Shown piece after piece: positions 42,525 through 49,860 of a stretch of 64,000 bases of DNA (position 1 is its first letter; every line of letters starts with the position of its first letter). The notes under the pieces are model-generated. The model was not told where the DNA came from. It saw nothing but the letters and a program-made list of their open reading frames with translations, and ran no database searches. This stretch comes from RYN-230 sp963814645 (lineage in GTDB: Bacteria > Actinomycetota > Actinomycetes > Streptosporangiales > Streptosporangiaceae), in NCBI GenBank assembly GCA_963814645.1, contig CAWFDX010000001.1, positions 620,001 to 684,000 on the forward strand. Reading direction: 5' to 3'. Position numbers and translations under genes: made by a program.

Positions 42525-43256
42525 TCAGCCCCGCTTGCCCTTCCCGCTGATCCGGGTGCCCAGATCGGCGCCCTCGCAGATGGCCTCCATCACCCCGGTG
42601 GCGGCCACGTCGAACACGTGCATGGTCAGGCCCTGCTCGTTGGCCAGCACCAGCGCGCTGGTGTCCATGACCCGCACCCCGAGGCCCAGCGCCTCGTCGT
42701 AGGTCAGCTCCCGGTAGCGCACCGCGGCCGGGTTCACGTTCGGGTCGCTGTCGTACACCCCGTCCACCCCGCGCTTGGCCACCAGCAGGGCGTCCGCGTC
42801 CAGTTCCAGCGCGCGCTGCACGGCCGGGTAGTCGGTGGTCACGTACGGCTGGCCGATGCCGCCCGCCAGCAGCACGATCAGGCCGCGCTCCAGGTGCCGG
42901 ATGGCGCGCAGCCGGATGAACGGCTCGGCCACGCTCTCCATCGGGATCGCGGACATCACCCGCACGTCGGTGTCGGTCCGGGCGGTCAGCGCGCCGCGCA
43001 GGCTGAGCGCGTTCATCACCGTGCCGAGCATGCCGATGTTGTCCGCCTCGGCCCGGCTGATGCCCCAGCCCTCGGCCATCCGGCCGCGGAAGTAGTTGCC
43101 GCCGCCGACCACCACGGCCAGCTCGACGCCCAGGTTGCGCACGGAGAGCAGCTCATCGGCCACCCGGGCCAGCGCGGCCGCATCCAGGCCGGAACTGGCC
43201 GACCCGGCGAGCGCCTCGCCGCTGAGCTTTACGACAACCCTGCGATAACGCAGCAC
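42525..43256 (-). CDS. pyrH: UMP kinase
   Basis: 243 residues. Hexameric bacterial UMP kinase signatures: VVVKLSGEAL, VVVGGGNYFRG, ADNIGMLGTVMNAL, VLLAGGIGQPYVTTDYPAVQRALEL, LVAKRGVDGVYDSDPN and VMDTSALVLANEQG. It phosphorylates UMP to UDP using ATP. Normal actinobacterial pyrH lies between tsf and frr; here it is instead followed by a ureohydrolase and preceded by peptide deformylase, so this is probably a second copy or a relocated one. Confidence 0.94.
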   Translation of the reverse strand: MLRYRRVVVKLSGEALAGSASSGLDAAALARVADELLSVRNLGVELAVVVGGGNYFRGRMAEGWGISRAEADNIGMLGTVMNALSLRGALTARTDTDVRVMSAIPMESVAEPFIRLRAIRHLERGLIVLLAGGIGQPYVTTDYPAVQRALELDADALLVAKRGVDGVYDSDPNVNPAAVRYRELTYDEALGLGVRVMDTSALVLANEQGLTMHVFDVAATGVMEAICEGADLGTRISGKGKRG

Positions 43257-43322
43257 AGCCGGGCCCCCTTCCGGACCTGGTTTACCAGCCCTTGGTGCCG
43301 GACGCTGGCCACGCTATCGCAG

Positions 43323-43832
43323 CTAGCCGCGAGCCGGCGCCGGTGCCGGGCCGGCCTGGTGGCGGATGAAGCGCAGCGCCTCGCGCCGGTCGGCCGGGCT
43401 GAGCCGGTCCAGGAACAGCTGCCCGTTCAGGTGGTCCAGCTCGTGCTGCAGGCAGCGGGCCAGCTCGCCGCGGCCGGCCACCCGCACCGGCCGGCCGTCC
43501 AGGTCCACGCCGGTGGCCACCGCCTGCGCGGCCCGGCGCACCGGCAGGTACAGGCCGGGAATGGACAGGCAGCCCTCCGGCCCCTCCTGTTCTCCTTTAC
43601 TGAACGCCAGTACCGGGTTGATCAGATAGCCCTCGGCGCCGTCCACGTTGTAGCGCAGCACCCGCAGGTCCACGCCGATCTGCGGGGCGGCCAGGCCCGC
43701 CCGGCCGGGCAGCCGGCAGGTGTCGGCCAGGTCGGTCACCAGCCGGGCCAGCCCGTCGTCGAACCGGGTCACCGGCCGGCACACCTCGCGCAGCACCGGG
43801 TCGCCGAACTCGCGGATAGGCCGGACCGTCAT
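43323..43832 (-). CDS. def: Peptide deformylase
   Basis: 169 residues. The three deformylase motifs are intact: GLAAPQIG, EGCLSIPG (metal Cys) and QHELDHLNG (two His and catalytic Glu). It removes N-formyl groups from nascent proteins. Its ATG overlaps the end of a PadR-family regulator gene, so expression of this copy may be inducible. Actinomycetes usually have more than one def. Confidence 0.94.
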   Translation of the reverse strand: MTVRPIREFGDPVLREVCRPVTRFDDGLARLVTDLADTCRLPGRAGLAAPQIGVDLRVLRYNVDGAEGYLINPVLAFSKGEQEGPEGCLSIPGLYLPVRRAAQAVATGVDLDGRPVRVAGRGELARCLQHELDHLNGQLFLDRLSPADRREALRFIRHQAGPAPAPARG

Positions 43833-44527
43833 CGCGCCGTGGTCGGTGCAGCGGCCCCGGCCGGCTGTGCCGACCTCGGCGCGGAGCGGCGATCGGGGGC
43901 CGGGCGTTCCGGGGGTAGTCCCCCGGGAGAGCAGAGCGGGGAGTCGTCCCCCCGGGCTGGCACTGCGGTCTGGGCCGGTGCAGTGAGCATCGGGATGGCC
44001 AGCAGCAGGTCCTCGTGCCAGCGGATCTCCGCGTCCAGGCGGCCGAGGGCGTGCTGCAGGATCAGGCTGTCCGCGGTGGTCTGCTCGGCCCAGGCCCGCT
44101 CCTGCTCGTGCCGGAAGAACTCGCGCTGCGTGGTCAGCGCCCGGTGCCGGTCCTCGACCAGCCCGCGCAGCTCGTCCGCGGGCAGGTCACTGCTCATCGC
44201 CACGGCCAGGTCAACCGGGTCGGGACGCAGGCTGACCTGGCGGAACGCCTCGGCGCGCAGGGCCCGCAGCTCCTTGCGGCCCTCGCCGGTGATGGCGTAC
44301 ACGGTGCGCGCGGGCAGGTTGCCGACTTGCTCGGTGCGCACCGCCTCGATCAGGCCCTCGGCCGCCATCCGGTGCAGCGCCCCGTACAGCGAGCCGGGGC
44401 GCACCTCGGACCACAGCTCGGTCCGGTCCACCCGGGCGTCCCGCCGGATCTGGTGCCCGTACATCGGCCCGTGCCTGGCCAGCGCCCCCAGCACAAACAA
44501 CCGCGTCGGATTCACCCCAGTAGTCAA
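43829..44527 (-). CDS. PadR-family transcriptional regulator
   Basis: 232 residues with TTG start 44527 (GGGAG 8 bp before); GTG 44515 is an alternative. PadR winged helix: RLFVLGALARHGPMYGHQIRRDARVDRTELWSEVRPGSLYGALHRMAAEGLIEAVRTEQVGNLPARTVYAITGEGRKEL, then the C-terminal helical bundle (LVEDRHRALTTQREFFRHEQERAWAEQTTADSLILQHALGRLDAEIRWHEDLL) and a Pro/Ser-rich tail. It overlaps def by 4 bp. An inverted repeat over its own ribosome site suggests autoregulation of the padR-def transcript. Confidence 0.9.
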   Translation of the reverse strand: MTTGVNPTRLFVLGALARHGPMYGHQIRRDARVDRTELWSEVRPGSLYGALHRMAAEGLIEAVRTEQVGNLPARTVYAITGEGRKELRALRAEAFRQVSLRPDPVDLAVAMSSDLPADELRGLVEDRHRALTTQREFFRHEQERAWAEQTTADSLILQHALGRLDAEIRWHEDLLLAIPMLTAPAQTAVPARGDDSPLCSPGGLPPERPAPDRRSAPRSAQPAGAAAPTTAR

Positions 44528-44548
44528 ACATGAGCACTCCCGTTTGAC
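44523..44548. promoter_or_regulatory. Inverted repeat overlapping the padR start
   Basis: GTCAAAC (44523-44529) and GTTTGAC (44542-44548) are perfect inverted arms 12 bp apart, covering the ribosome site and start codon of the PadR gene. PadR proteins commonly bind such dyads at their own promoter, so binding would block transcription or translation start of padR-def. Confidence 0.5.
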
Positions 44549-44591
44549 AACTTGCCGTCACCCCAATCCGGCCATCCACCACACCACCACC

Positions 44592-44735
44592 TGAGCCGCC
44601 CCGCGACGCCCGCCGCCGCCCCGCCACCTCCGCCCCGCGACGCCCGCCGCCGTCCACCACCTCCGCCCCGCCACCTCCGCCCCCCGACGCCCGCCGCCGC
44701 CCGCCACCTCCGCCGCCGCGCCGCCACGGCCGGAT
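44592..44735. repeat. C-rich degenerate minisatellite in the padR - winged-helix intergenic gap
   Basis: The 380-bp gap 44528-44907 holds no credible gene. Most of it is a pyrimidine-rich, A-poor tract made of alternating elements: GACGCCCGCCGCCG starts at 44605, 44639 and 44686, and CCACCTCCGCC at 44624, 44657, 44671 and 44704. The minus strand is correspondingly rich in GG and GGGG runs (GGCGGAGGTGG), able to form G-quadruplex-like structures in the padR leader. The right end of the gap contains the promoter side of the rightward gene. Confidence 0.7.
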
Positions 44736-44907
44736 TCGCCGACAAACACCGACATAGCACGCGTTTGATACGCCTGAACCGGACAATTCGGGCGGCAAAG
44801 CGTACGTCTCGCATGAAAAGTCGGGGTTTGTCGGTGATCCGGACCGGGTGCCGAGGGCTGGAGACGGCAGGGACCTGGCTGTCGGATCCCTTCCCTACGA
44901 TGGGGCG

Positions 44908-46024
44908 GTGCGTACCGAGGATCTGCTGGCCCGGCGGCTGGCCAATCAGTTGCTGGCCGCGCCGCGGAGCGCGGACCCGGTCGAGGTGACCCGGTGGCTG
45001 GGCGCGGTCCAGTCCCAGGAGTACGCCCAGTCACTGTGGGCGCTGGGGCTGCGTACCCAGGGCGCCAGCGCGGCCAGTGTCGAGGCCGCCATCGACCGCG
45101 GCGCGATCCTGCGCACCTGGCCGATGCGTGGCACCATCCACCTCGTCCCGGCCGAGGATGCCCGGTGGATGGTCACGTTGCTCAGCCGGCCGCCCGATGC
45201 GGTCGGCGGCCGGCACGTTCCGGAAGATCGGGCTGACCGACGACGTCTTCGCCCGCGCGGGCGACGTGGTGACCGGCGCGCTGCGCGGCGGGCGGCAGCT
45301 GCCCCGCAAGGACCTGTACGCCCTGCTCACCGGGGCCGGCATCGACTGTTCCGCGTCGCCTAACGGCGGCCGGGGAAATCACATCCTCGGCTACCTGTCG
45401 CACACCGGCCTGCTCTGCATCGGCCCGGTGCGCCGCGGGCAGCCGGTGTTCGCGCTGCTGGACGAGTGGGCCCCGGCGCCGCGGCAGCCGGCCGAGCCGC
45501 TGGCCGAGCTGGCCACCCGTTACTTCAGCAGCCACGGCCCGGCCACCGTGCGGGACTTCGCCTGGTGGTCCGGGCTGACCCAGGCCGAGGCGAAGCGGGC
45601 CATCGAGCTGGCTGGCCCGGCGCTGGCGGACGAGGAGCACAACGGCGAGCGGTACTGGGCTGCCGCGGGCCGTGACCAGGCGGCGCCGGACGGGGCTTAC
45701 CTGCTGCCCGCGTTCGACGAGTACACGGTGGCCTACAAGGACCGCAGTCTGCTGGCCGACGGCGGCCCCCAGGCCAAGAGTGACAAGCTCAATAGCGATC
45801 TGCTGAACCCGGTCATGCTGCTGGACGGCCGCGCGGCCGGGCTGTGGAGACGGGTGGTGGGCGGCAAGTCGGTGCAGATCAGCCTGGCCCCCTACGGCCG
45901 CCTCGGCCGGCCGGACCGGAGCCGGCTGGCGGCTGCCGCCGAGCGGTACGCGGCGTTCCTCGGGCTGCCCGCCGAGGTCAGCTGGGCCGATCCAGACGGC
46001 GTGCGCCGGATGCGCTGGGGGTAA
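44908..46024 (+). pseudogene. Winged-helix DNA-binding (HTH_42 / YcaQ-AlkZ-like) protein, frameshifted
   Basis: GTG 44908 starts LLARRLANQLLAAPRSADPVEVTRWLGAVQSQEYAQSLWALGLRTQGA ... ILRTWPMRGTIHLVPAEDARWMVTLLS, the normal N-terminus of the HTH_42 family (relatives include interstrand-crosslink DNA glycosylases AlkZ/YcaQ). Around 45205-45215, in a GGCGGCCGGC run, the frame changes; the other frame continues TFRKIGLTDDVFARAGDVVTGAL ... RDFAWWSGLTQAEAKRAIELAG ... LLPAFDEYTVAYKDRS to the stop. One base removed restores a ~370-residue protein. Real mutation or assembly error. Confidence 0.75.
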
Positions 46025-46050
46025 CGGCCGGGCGCCGCCCGGCGCTGGGG

Positions 46051-46563
46051 TTAAGTCTCCGGGTCATGCCGTTCCCTGGCGTCGTGCCCAGGCCGGATGT
46101 GCCCGGCCTGGGCCACCCGGAGCGGGGTAAACGGGCCGCTGGCCAGCCCGGCCACCGGCTCGGTGGTCACCGTCACGTGGTCGCCGCCGTCGTCCAGCAC
46201 CGCGATCCGCCGGGCCGCCAGCCAGTGCGGGCACTGGGTCAGCAGCGGCACGCCGCCCGGCCCCTCCGTCACCGGCAGGCCGGCGAACTTGTCCACCGTG
46301 TCCCCGGTCTGGCTGCCGAACAGCTCGGCCAGCGCCAGGTCGCCGGCGGCCAGGAAGTGGATGGCCAGATGGCTGGCCCGCAGCGCCACGCCGTAGGTGT
46401 GGTTCGCCTTGGACAGGTACACGCAGTACCGCTCCGGCGCCATGCTGGACTGGGTGTGGAAGCTGACCAGGCAGCCGGCCCGCTCGCCCGCGGCCGCGGT
46501 GGTGACCACGACCAGCGGCGGGTCCAGCGTGGACATCAGCGTGCCGAACACCTCAGCGCTCAT
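46051..46563 (-). CDS. Flavin reductase-like (split barrel) protein
   Basis: 170 residues from ATG 46563, which overlaps by 11 bp the end of the upstream RibD-like gene. FGTLMSTLDPPLVVVTTAAAGERAGCLVSFHTQSSMAPERYCVYLSKANHTYGVALRASHLAIHFLAAGDLALAELFGSQTGD follows the FMN-binding pattern of HpaC/flavin reductase enzymes. It should bind FMN and may supply reduced flavin or reduce a specific substrate; coupled expression with a pyrimidine-reductase-like gene points to a flavin-related pair. Confidence 0.88.
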   Translation of the reverse strand: MSAEVFGTLMSTLDPPLVVVTTAAAGERAGCLVSFHTQSSMAPERYCVYLSKANHTYGVALRASHLAIHFLAAGDLALAELFGSQTGDTVDKFAGLPVTEGPGGVPLLTQCPHWLAARRIAVLDDGGDHVTVTTEPVAGLASGPFTPLRVAQAGHIRPGHDARERHDPET

Positions 46564-47314
46564 CGTGGCCTCGCTCGTAACGCAGGAACAGCGTGTCGTC
46601 GGCCTGCAGCACGTGGCGCAGCGCGAAGTGGCGCAGCGGCGCACCGGGCGGGCTGACCGACACCGGCAGCATGTCGCCGCCCATCAGCGGCGCGATGGTC
46701 AGGCACAGCTCGTCCAGCCGGCCCGCGCCGACCAGCTCACCCAGCCAGGTCGGGCCACCCTCGCACAGCACCACCCGGTAGCCGAGCCCGGCCAGCATGA
46801 CCAGCGCCTCGTCCGGGTCAACCCGGTCCTGCCCGGCCACGATGACCTCGGCCACCTCGCTGGCCTGGGCCAGCCGGGCCGGGTCGGCGGCCGCGCAGGT
46901 GAGCACCAGGGTGCGCCGGTCGGCCGGGGCCTCGGTGAACGCCCGGGCCGACCAGTTCAGGTCCAGCGACCGGGTCACCACGGCCAGCGGTGGGGTGCCG
47001 GGCTGGCCGGCCGCGCGGCGCGCCGCCGCCCGGTCGTCCGGCAGCCGGACCGGGCCGTAGCCTTCCCGGCGCACCGTCTCGGCACCGACCAGCACCACGT
47101 CGGCCAGCGCCCGCATCAGGATGAACAGTTCCGAGTCGGGCGCGGTGGACAGGTCGCCGACCCGGCCGCCGATGGCCGCGCAGCCGTCCAGGCCGCCCAC
47201 CATGTGGGCCATCAGCCACGGACCGCCGTCCGGCCGGGTCCGGTCCACCCGGGCATAGGGTTCCAGCGGGTCCTGGATCAGCCCGCCTGGTTGCAGCATC
47301 CGCACCCGGCTCAT
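46553..47314 (-). CDS. RibD C-terminal / dihydrofolate reductase-like pyrimidine reductase family protein
   Basis: 253 residues from ATG 47314. RARVDRTRPDGGPWLMAHMVGGLDGCAAIGGRVGDLSTAPDSELFILMRALADVVLVGAETVRREGYGP and LCEGGPTWLGELVGAGRLDELCLTIAPLMGG are the RibD_C pattern (NADPH-dependent reductase of riboflavin synthesis or F420/flavin-related enzymes). An in-frame ATG at 47329 exists, but it would abut the GTG of the divergent Trp leader and cover its -10 element, so I prefer 47314; ATG 47299 is also possible. Overlaps the flavin reductase gene. Confidence 0.87.
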   Translation of the reverse strand: MSRVRMLQPGGLIQDPLEPYARVDRTRPDGGPWLMAHMVGGLDGCAAIGGRVGDLSTAPDSELFILMRALADVVLVGAETVRREGYGPVRLPDDRAAARRAAGQPGTPPLAVVTRSLDLNWSARAFTEAPADRRTLVLTCAAADPARLAQASEVAEVIVAGQDRVDPDEALVMLAGLGYRVVLCEGGPTWLGELVGAGRLDELCLTIAPLMGGDMLPVSVSPPGAPLRHFALRHVLQADDTLFLRYERGHDER

Positions 47315-47317
47315 TGT

Positions 47318-47323
47318 TACAGT
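47318..47323 (+). promoter_or_regulatory. -10 element of a leaderless Trp-leader transcript
   Basis: TACAGT fits the actinobacterial TANNNT -10 and ends 6 bp before the GTG of the tryptophan leader peptide, so transcription is expected to start at or within a base of 47330, giving a leaderless mRNA. There is no Shine-Dalgarno in front of the GTG, which agrees. No good -35 is visible. Confidence 0.5.
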
Positions 47324-47329
47324 GGACAT

Positions 47330-47368
47330 GTGATTCGACTCGGCCTGGGCTGGTGGCTGCCGCGGTAA
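47330..47368 (+). CDS. Tryptophan leader peptide
   Basis: A 12-residue reading frame, VIRLGLGWWLPR, from GTG 47330 to TAA 47366-47368, with two adjacent Trp codons at positions 8-9. Trp is the rarest residue and tandem Trp in so short a peptide upstream of a tryptophanyl-tRNA synthetase is the hallmark of transcription attenuation. When charged tRNA-Trp is scarce the ribosome should stall at the Trp codons and prevent the terminator. Too short to be picked up by ordinary gene finding. Confidence 0.8.
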   Translation: MIRLGLGWWLPR

Positions 47369-47378
47369 GGCGGTAGCT
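47355..47378 (+). promoter_or_regulatory. Pause (1:2) hairpin of the trpS attenuator
   Basis: GGCTGCCGC (47355-47363) can pair with GCGGTAGCT (47370-47378) around a GGTAAG loop, nine pairs with two G-U. It covers the end of the leader peptide and its stop. The 3' arm contains GGCGG (47369-47373 region), which alternatively can pair with CCGCC of the terminator 5' arm (47400-47404), giving the antiterminator expected when the ribosome stalls on the Trp codons. Confidence 0.65.
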
Positions 47379-47395
47379 GTCCCCAATGCGCTTGA

Positions 47396-47420
47396 CGGCC
47401 CGCCTCCGGCGGGCCGGTTT
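47396..47420 (+). terminator. Attenuator terminator upstream of trpS
   Basis: CGGCCCGCC (47396-47404) and GGCGGGCCG (47408-47416) form a perfect 9-bp G/C stem with a TCC loop, followed by GTTT and then CGTCT. It is 50 bp upstream of the trpS start and 28 bp after the leader stop, the position of a 3:4 attenuator terminator. The U-tract is short, as is common in actinobacteria. Confidence 0.75.
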
Positions 47421-47468
47421 CGTCTCACCACCGGTCGCGGCCGGAGGCCTGACCTCTAGGAGGCCACC

Positions 47469-47510
47469 GTGCCTACCAACACCGTGCCTGCCAACACCGT
47501 GCCTGACACC
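47469..47510 (+). repeat. 15-bp repeats at the trpS 5' end
   Basis: GTGCCTACCAACACC, GTGCCTGCCAACACC and a third partial GTGCCTGACACC follow one another, encoding VPTNT-VPANT-VPDT. Each unit begins with GTG, so there are three in-frame potential starts; only the first has the AGGAGG site. Confidence 0.75.
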
Positions 47511-48587
47511 ACACTGCTCGATCCCATGCCGGCCGATCCGGTAGCGCCGTCGCTGGCCGCCGCGCAGCGGCGCAGCGCGGAACTCGAAGCCGCCATCCGG
47601 GCCGACCCGGGCCGGTTCCGGGTGCTCACCGGGGACCGGCCCACCGGCCCGCTGCACATCGGCCACCTGTTCGGCACGCTGCTGAACCGGGTCCGGCTGC
47701 AGCAGCTCGGCGTGGACGTCATGGTGCTGGTGGCCGACTACCAGACGATCACCGACCGGGACGCGCCGGACACGCTGCCCGCCGACGTGCTCGGGCTGGT
47801 CGCCGACTACCTGGCCGCCGGGCTGGACCCGGACCGGTGCACGATCTTCGCGCACAGCCAGCTGCCGGCGCTGAACCAGCTCATGCTGCCGTTCCTCAGC
47901 CTGGTCAGCGTGGCCGAGCTGAGCCGCAACCCGACCGTGAAGGACGAATCGGCGGCCGGCCCGATGTCGGCGCTGATGTTCACCTATCCGGTGCACCAGG
48001 CGGCCGACATCCTGTTCTGCCACGCCAACCTGGTGCCGGTGGGCAAGGACCAGTTGCCGCACGTGGAGGGCACCCGGACCATCGCGCGCCGGTTCAACGA
48101 GCGGTACGCCGCGGGCGAGCCTTATTTCCCGCTGCCCGACGCGCTGCTCACCGACGCGCCGCTGCTGCTCGGCGTGGACGGCCGCAAGATGAGCAAGAGC
48201 CGGCACAACGCGATCGCGCTGGCCGCCAGCGAGGACGAGACGGCCCGGCTGATCCGCGGCGCCCGGACCGACGCCGAGCGCCTGATCAGCTACCAGCCCG
48301 AGCGGCGGCCGGAGGTGGCCAACCTGGTGCGGATCGCCGCATTGTCCCTGGACCAGCCGCCGGCCGAGGTGGCCGCGAGGGTCGGTCATGGTGGCGCGAC
48401 GGCGCTCAAGCGGCTCGTCACCGAGGCGCTGAACGAGCGGCTCCGGCCGATCCGCGCCCGGCGCCGCGAGTTCGCCGCCGACCCCGGCTACCTGCGCCAG
48501 ATGCTGGCCGATGGCAACGAACGGGCCCGCGCCATCGCCGACCGCACCCTGGCCGACGTGCAGTCCCTCATGCACACGACGTACTGA
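47469..48587 (+). CDS. trpS: Tryptophanyl-tRNA synthetase, attenuator-controlled
   Basis: 372 residues, GTG 47469 after AGGAGG. Class I signatures GPLHIGHLFGT (HIGH) and RKMSKSRHN (KMSKS) are intact, with the TrpRS-typical YQTITDRD, YPVHQAADILF and VPVGKDQLPHVE. An N-terminal extension of about 40 residues begins with three 15-bp repeats (VPxNT). The Trp-Trp leader, pause hairpin and terminator upstream mean expression rises when tRNA-Trp is uncharged. In Streptomyces an auxiliary indolmycin-resistant TrpRS is controlled in this manner, so this may be such an inducible second enzyme; whether it is the only TrpRS cannot be told. Confidence 0.94.
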   Translation: MPTNTVPANTVPDTTLLDPMPADPVAPSLAAAQRRSAELEAAIRADPGRFRVLTGDRPTGPLHIGHLFGTLLNRVRLQQLGVDVMVLVADYQTITDRDAPDTLPADVLGLVADYLAAGLDPDRCTIFAHSQLPALNQLMLPFLSLVSVAELSRNPTVKDESAAGPMSALMFTYPVHQAADILFCHANLVPVGKDQLPHVEGTRTIARRFNERYAAGEPYFPLPDALLTDAPLLLGVDGRKMSKSRHNAIALAASEDETARLIRGARTDAERLISYQPERRPEVANLVRIAALSLDQPPAEVAARVGHGGATALKRLVTEALNERLRPIRARRREFAADPGYLRQMLADGNERARAIADRTLADVQSLMHTTY

Positions 48588-48620
48588 ACGGCCGGCCCGG
48601 TGCCGGTCAGGGCAGGCTGG

Positions 48621-49358
48621 TCAGTCCGGGAGCAGGCGGGTGGGCAGGGCGGTTTCCTGCACCGTGCCGTCCGGGCGCCGGGTGATGTGCCAGGTACTGG
48701 CGCCCTCCTTCTCGGTGACGCAGTCCACCAGTTCGGTGTCCTCGAAGATCAGCCCGGTGCCGTTGTCGGTCGCGTAGCCGTCCGGCAGCGTGCCGTCCGC
48801 GATCAGCCGGTGGATGGTCGGCCGGCGCTGCTCCTCGGCGTCGTGATGCGGGCTGTTCGAGTAGGGCAGGAAGCCGAGCCCGTTGGTCACCGGGTGCAGC
48901 GGCAGGCCGAACGAGTCCGTGGTCCCGCCCTGGAACCAGCACAGCGACCCGGCGGACACGCCCATCAGCACCACGCCGGCCTGCCACGCCGTGCGCATCG
49001 CCTCGCCCACGCCATGCAGGCGCCAGAGCGCCAGCAGGTTGGCCACGCTGCCGCCGGCCACCCAGATCACGTCCTGGGCCAGCAGGTACTCGGTGATGTC
49101 CGGGACGTTCGGCTCGGTGAACAGCGCGAGGTGGGTAGGCCGCCAGCCGGCCCGGCCAAACGCGCAGTACATCGGGGCCAGCCAGCCGGCATCGTCGCCC
49201 AGGGCGGTGCCCACGATGGCGACCCGGGGGCAGTCGCCCGCCCGGGCCAGGGCCGCGGCGTGGCCGTAGGCCGGGCCGAGCTCGAAGTCCATCATGCCGT
49301 GCCCGGCGGGCCGGAACCCGATGCTGGTGGCGACTATCGTCGGAGTCCGCGCTGTCAT
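48621..49358 (-). CDS. Peptidase E-like (family S51) serine hydrolase
   Basis: 245 residues from ATG 49358. S51 features: AGGSVANLLALWRLHGV, nucleophile GVSAGSLCWFQGGTTDSFG (Ser), and LGFLPYSNSPHHDAEEQRRP with the His. Such enzymes cleave Asp-dipeptides or, in cyanophycinase, beta-Asp-Arg. The oxyanion WLAPMYCAFGRAGW loop is as in peptidase E relatives. Intracellular. It runs against trpS, ending 34 bp past its stop. Confidence 0.88.
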   Translation of the reverse strand: MTARTPTIVATSIGFRPAGHGMMDFELGPAYGHAAALARAGDCPRVAIVGTALGDDAGWLAPMYCAFGRAGWRPTHLALFTEPNVPDITEYLLAQDVIWVAGGSVANLLALWRLHGVGEAMRTAWQAGVVLMGVSAGSLCWFQGGTTDSFGLPLHPVTNGLGFLPYSNSPHHDAEEQRRPTIHRLIADGTLPDGYATDNGTGLIFEDTELVDCVTEKEGASTWHITRRPDGTVQETALPTRLLPD

Positions 49359-49392
49359 CCGGTGATTATCCACCCGCACCGCGGAGGTACTG

Positions 49393-49854
49393 ATGAGCCC
49401 CCAGATCGCCCGGGCCGACCAGGTCGGCCGCGACGAGTTGCTCGACTTCATCCGGGACCGGCATCACGTGGTGCTGGTCACCACCAAACGGGACGGGACG
49501 CTGCAGCTGTCCCCGGTCACCGCGGGCCTGGACGAGGCCGGCCGGATCGTGATCTCGACCTACCCGGAGCGGGCCAAGGCGCACAACGCCCGCCGCCACC
49601 CGGCGGTGGATGTGCTGGTCCTGTCCGATGACTTCGGCGGCGCCTGGGTCCAGGTCAGCGGGACCGCCGAAGTGCTCGACCTGCCCGAGGCCATGGAGCC
49701 GCTGGTGGAGTACTTCCGGTGCATCTCCGGTGAGCACAGCGACTGGGCCGAGTACCGGGCCGCGATGCAGCGCCAGGGCAAGTCGCTGATCCGCGTCACC
49801 ATCGACCGGTGGGGACCGATCGCCACCGGCGGCTTCCCGCCCCGGCTGGCCTGA
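49393..49854 (+). CDS. PPOX-class F420-dependent oxidoreductase
   Basis: 153 residues. FIRDRHHVVLVTTKRDGTLQLSPVTAGLDEAGRIVISTYPERAKAHNARRHPAVDVLVLSDDFGGAWVQVSGTAEVLDLPEA is the split beta-barrel pattern of F420H2-dependent reductases and F420-binding FDOR-B proteins. ATG 49393 follows GCGGAGG. Seven bases separate it from a methyltransferase gene on the same strand. Substrate unknown; it does suggest the host makes coenzyme F420. Confidence 0.9.
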   Translation: MSPQIARADQVGRDELLDFIRDRHHVVLVTTKRDGTLQLSPVTAGLDEAGRIVISTYPERAKAHNARRHPAVDVLVLSDDFGGAWVQVSGTAEVLDLPEAMEPLVEYFRCISGEHSDWAEYRAAMQRQGKSLIRVTIDRWGPIATGGFPPRLA

Positions 49855-49860
49855 GCCATC

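Noticed and set aside
44592..44735. CRISPR-like or coding interpretation of the C-rich repeats
   Set aside because: The units are short, degenerate and unevenly spaced (34 and 47 bp) with no unique spacers and no cas genes; minus-strand frames give only Gly/Arg/Ala low-complexity text.
47369..47468. T-box leader for trpS
   Set aside because: No AGGGTGGNACCGCG T-box sequence; the Trp codons and the simple terminator explain the region as ribosome-mediated attenuation.
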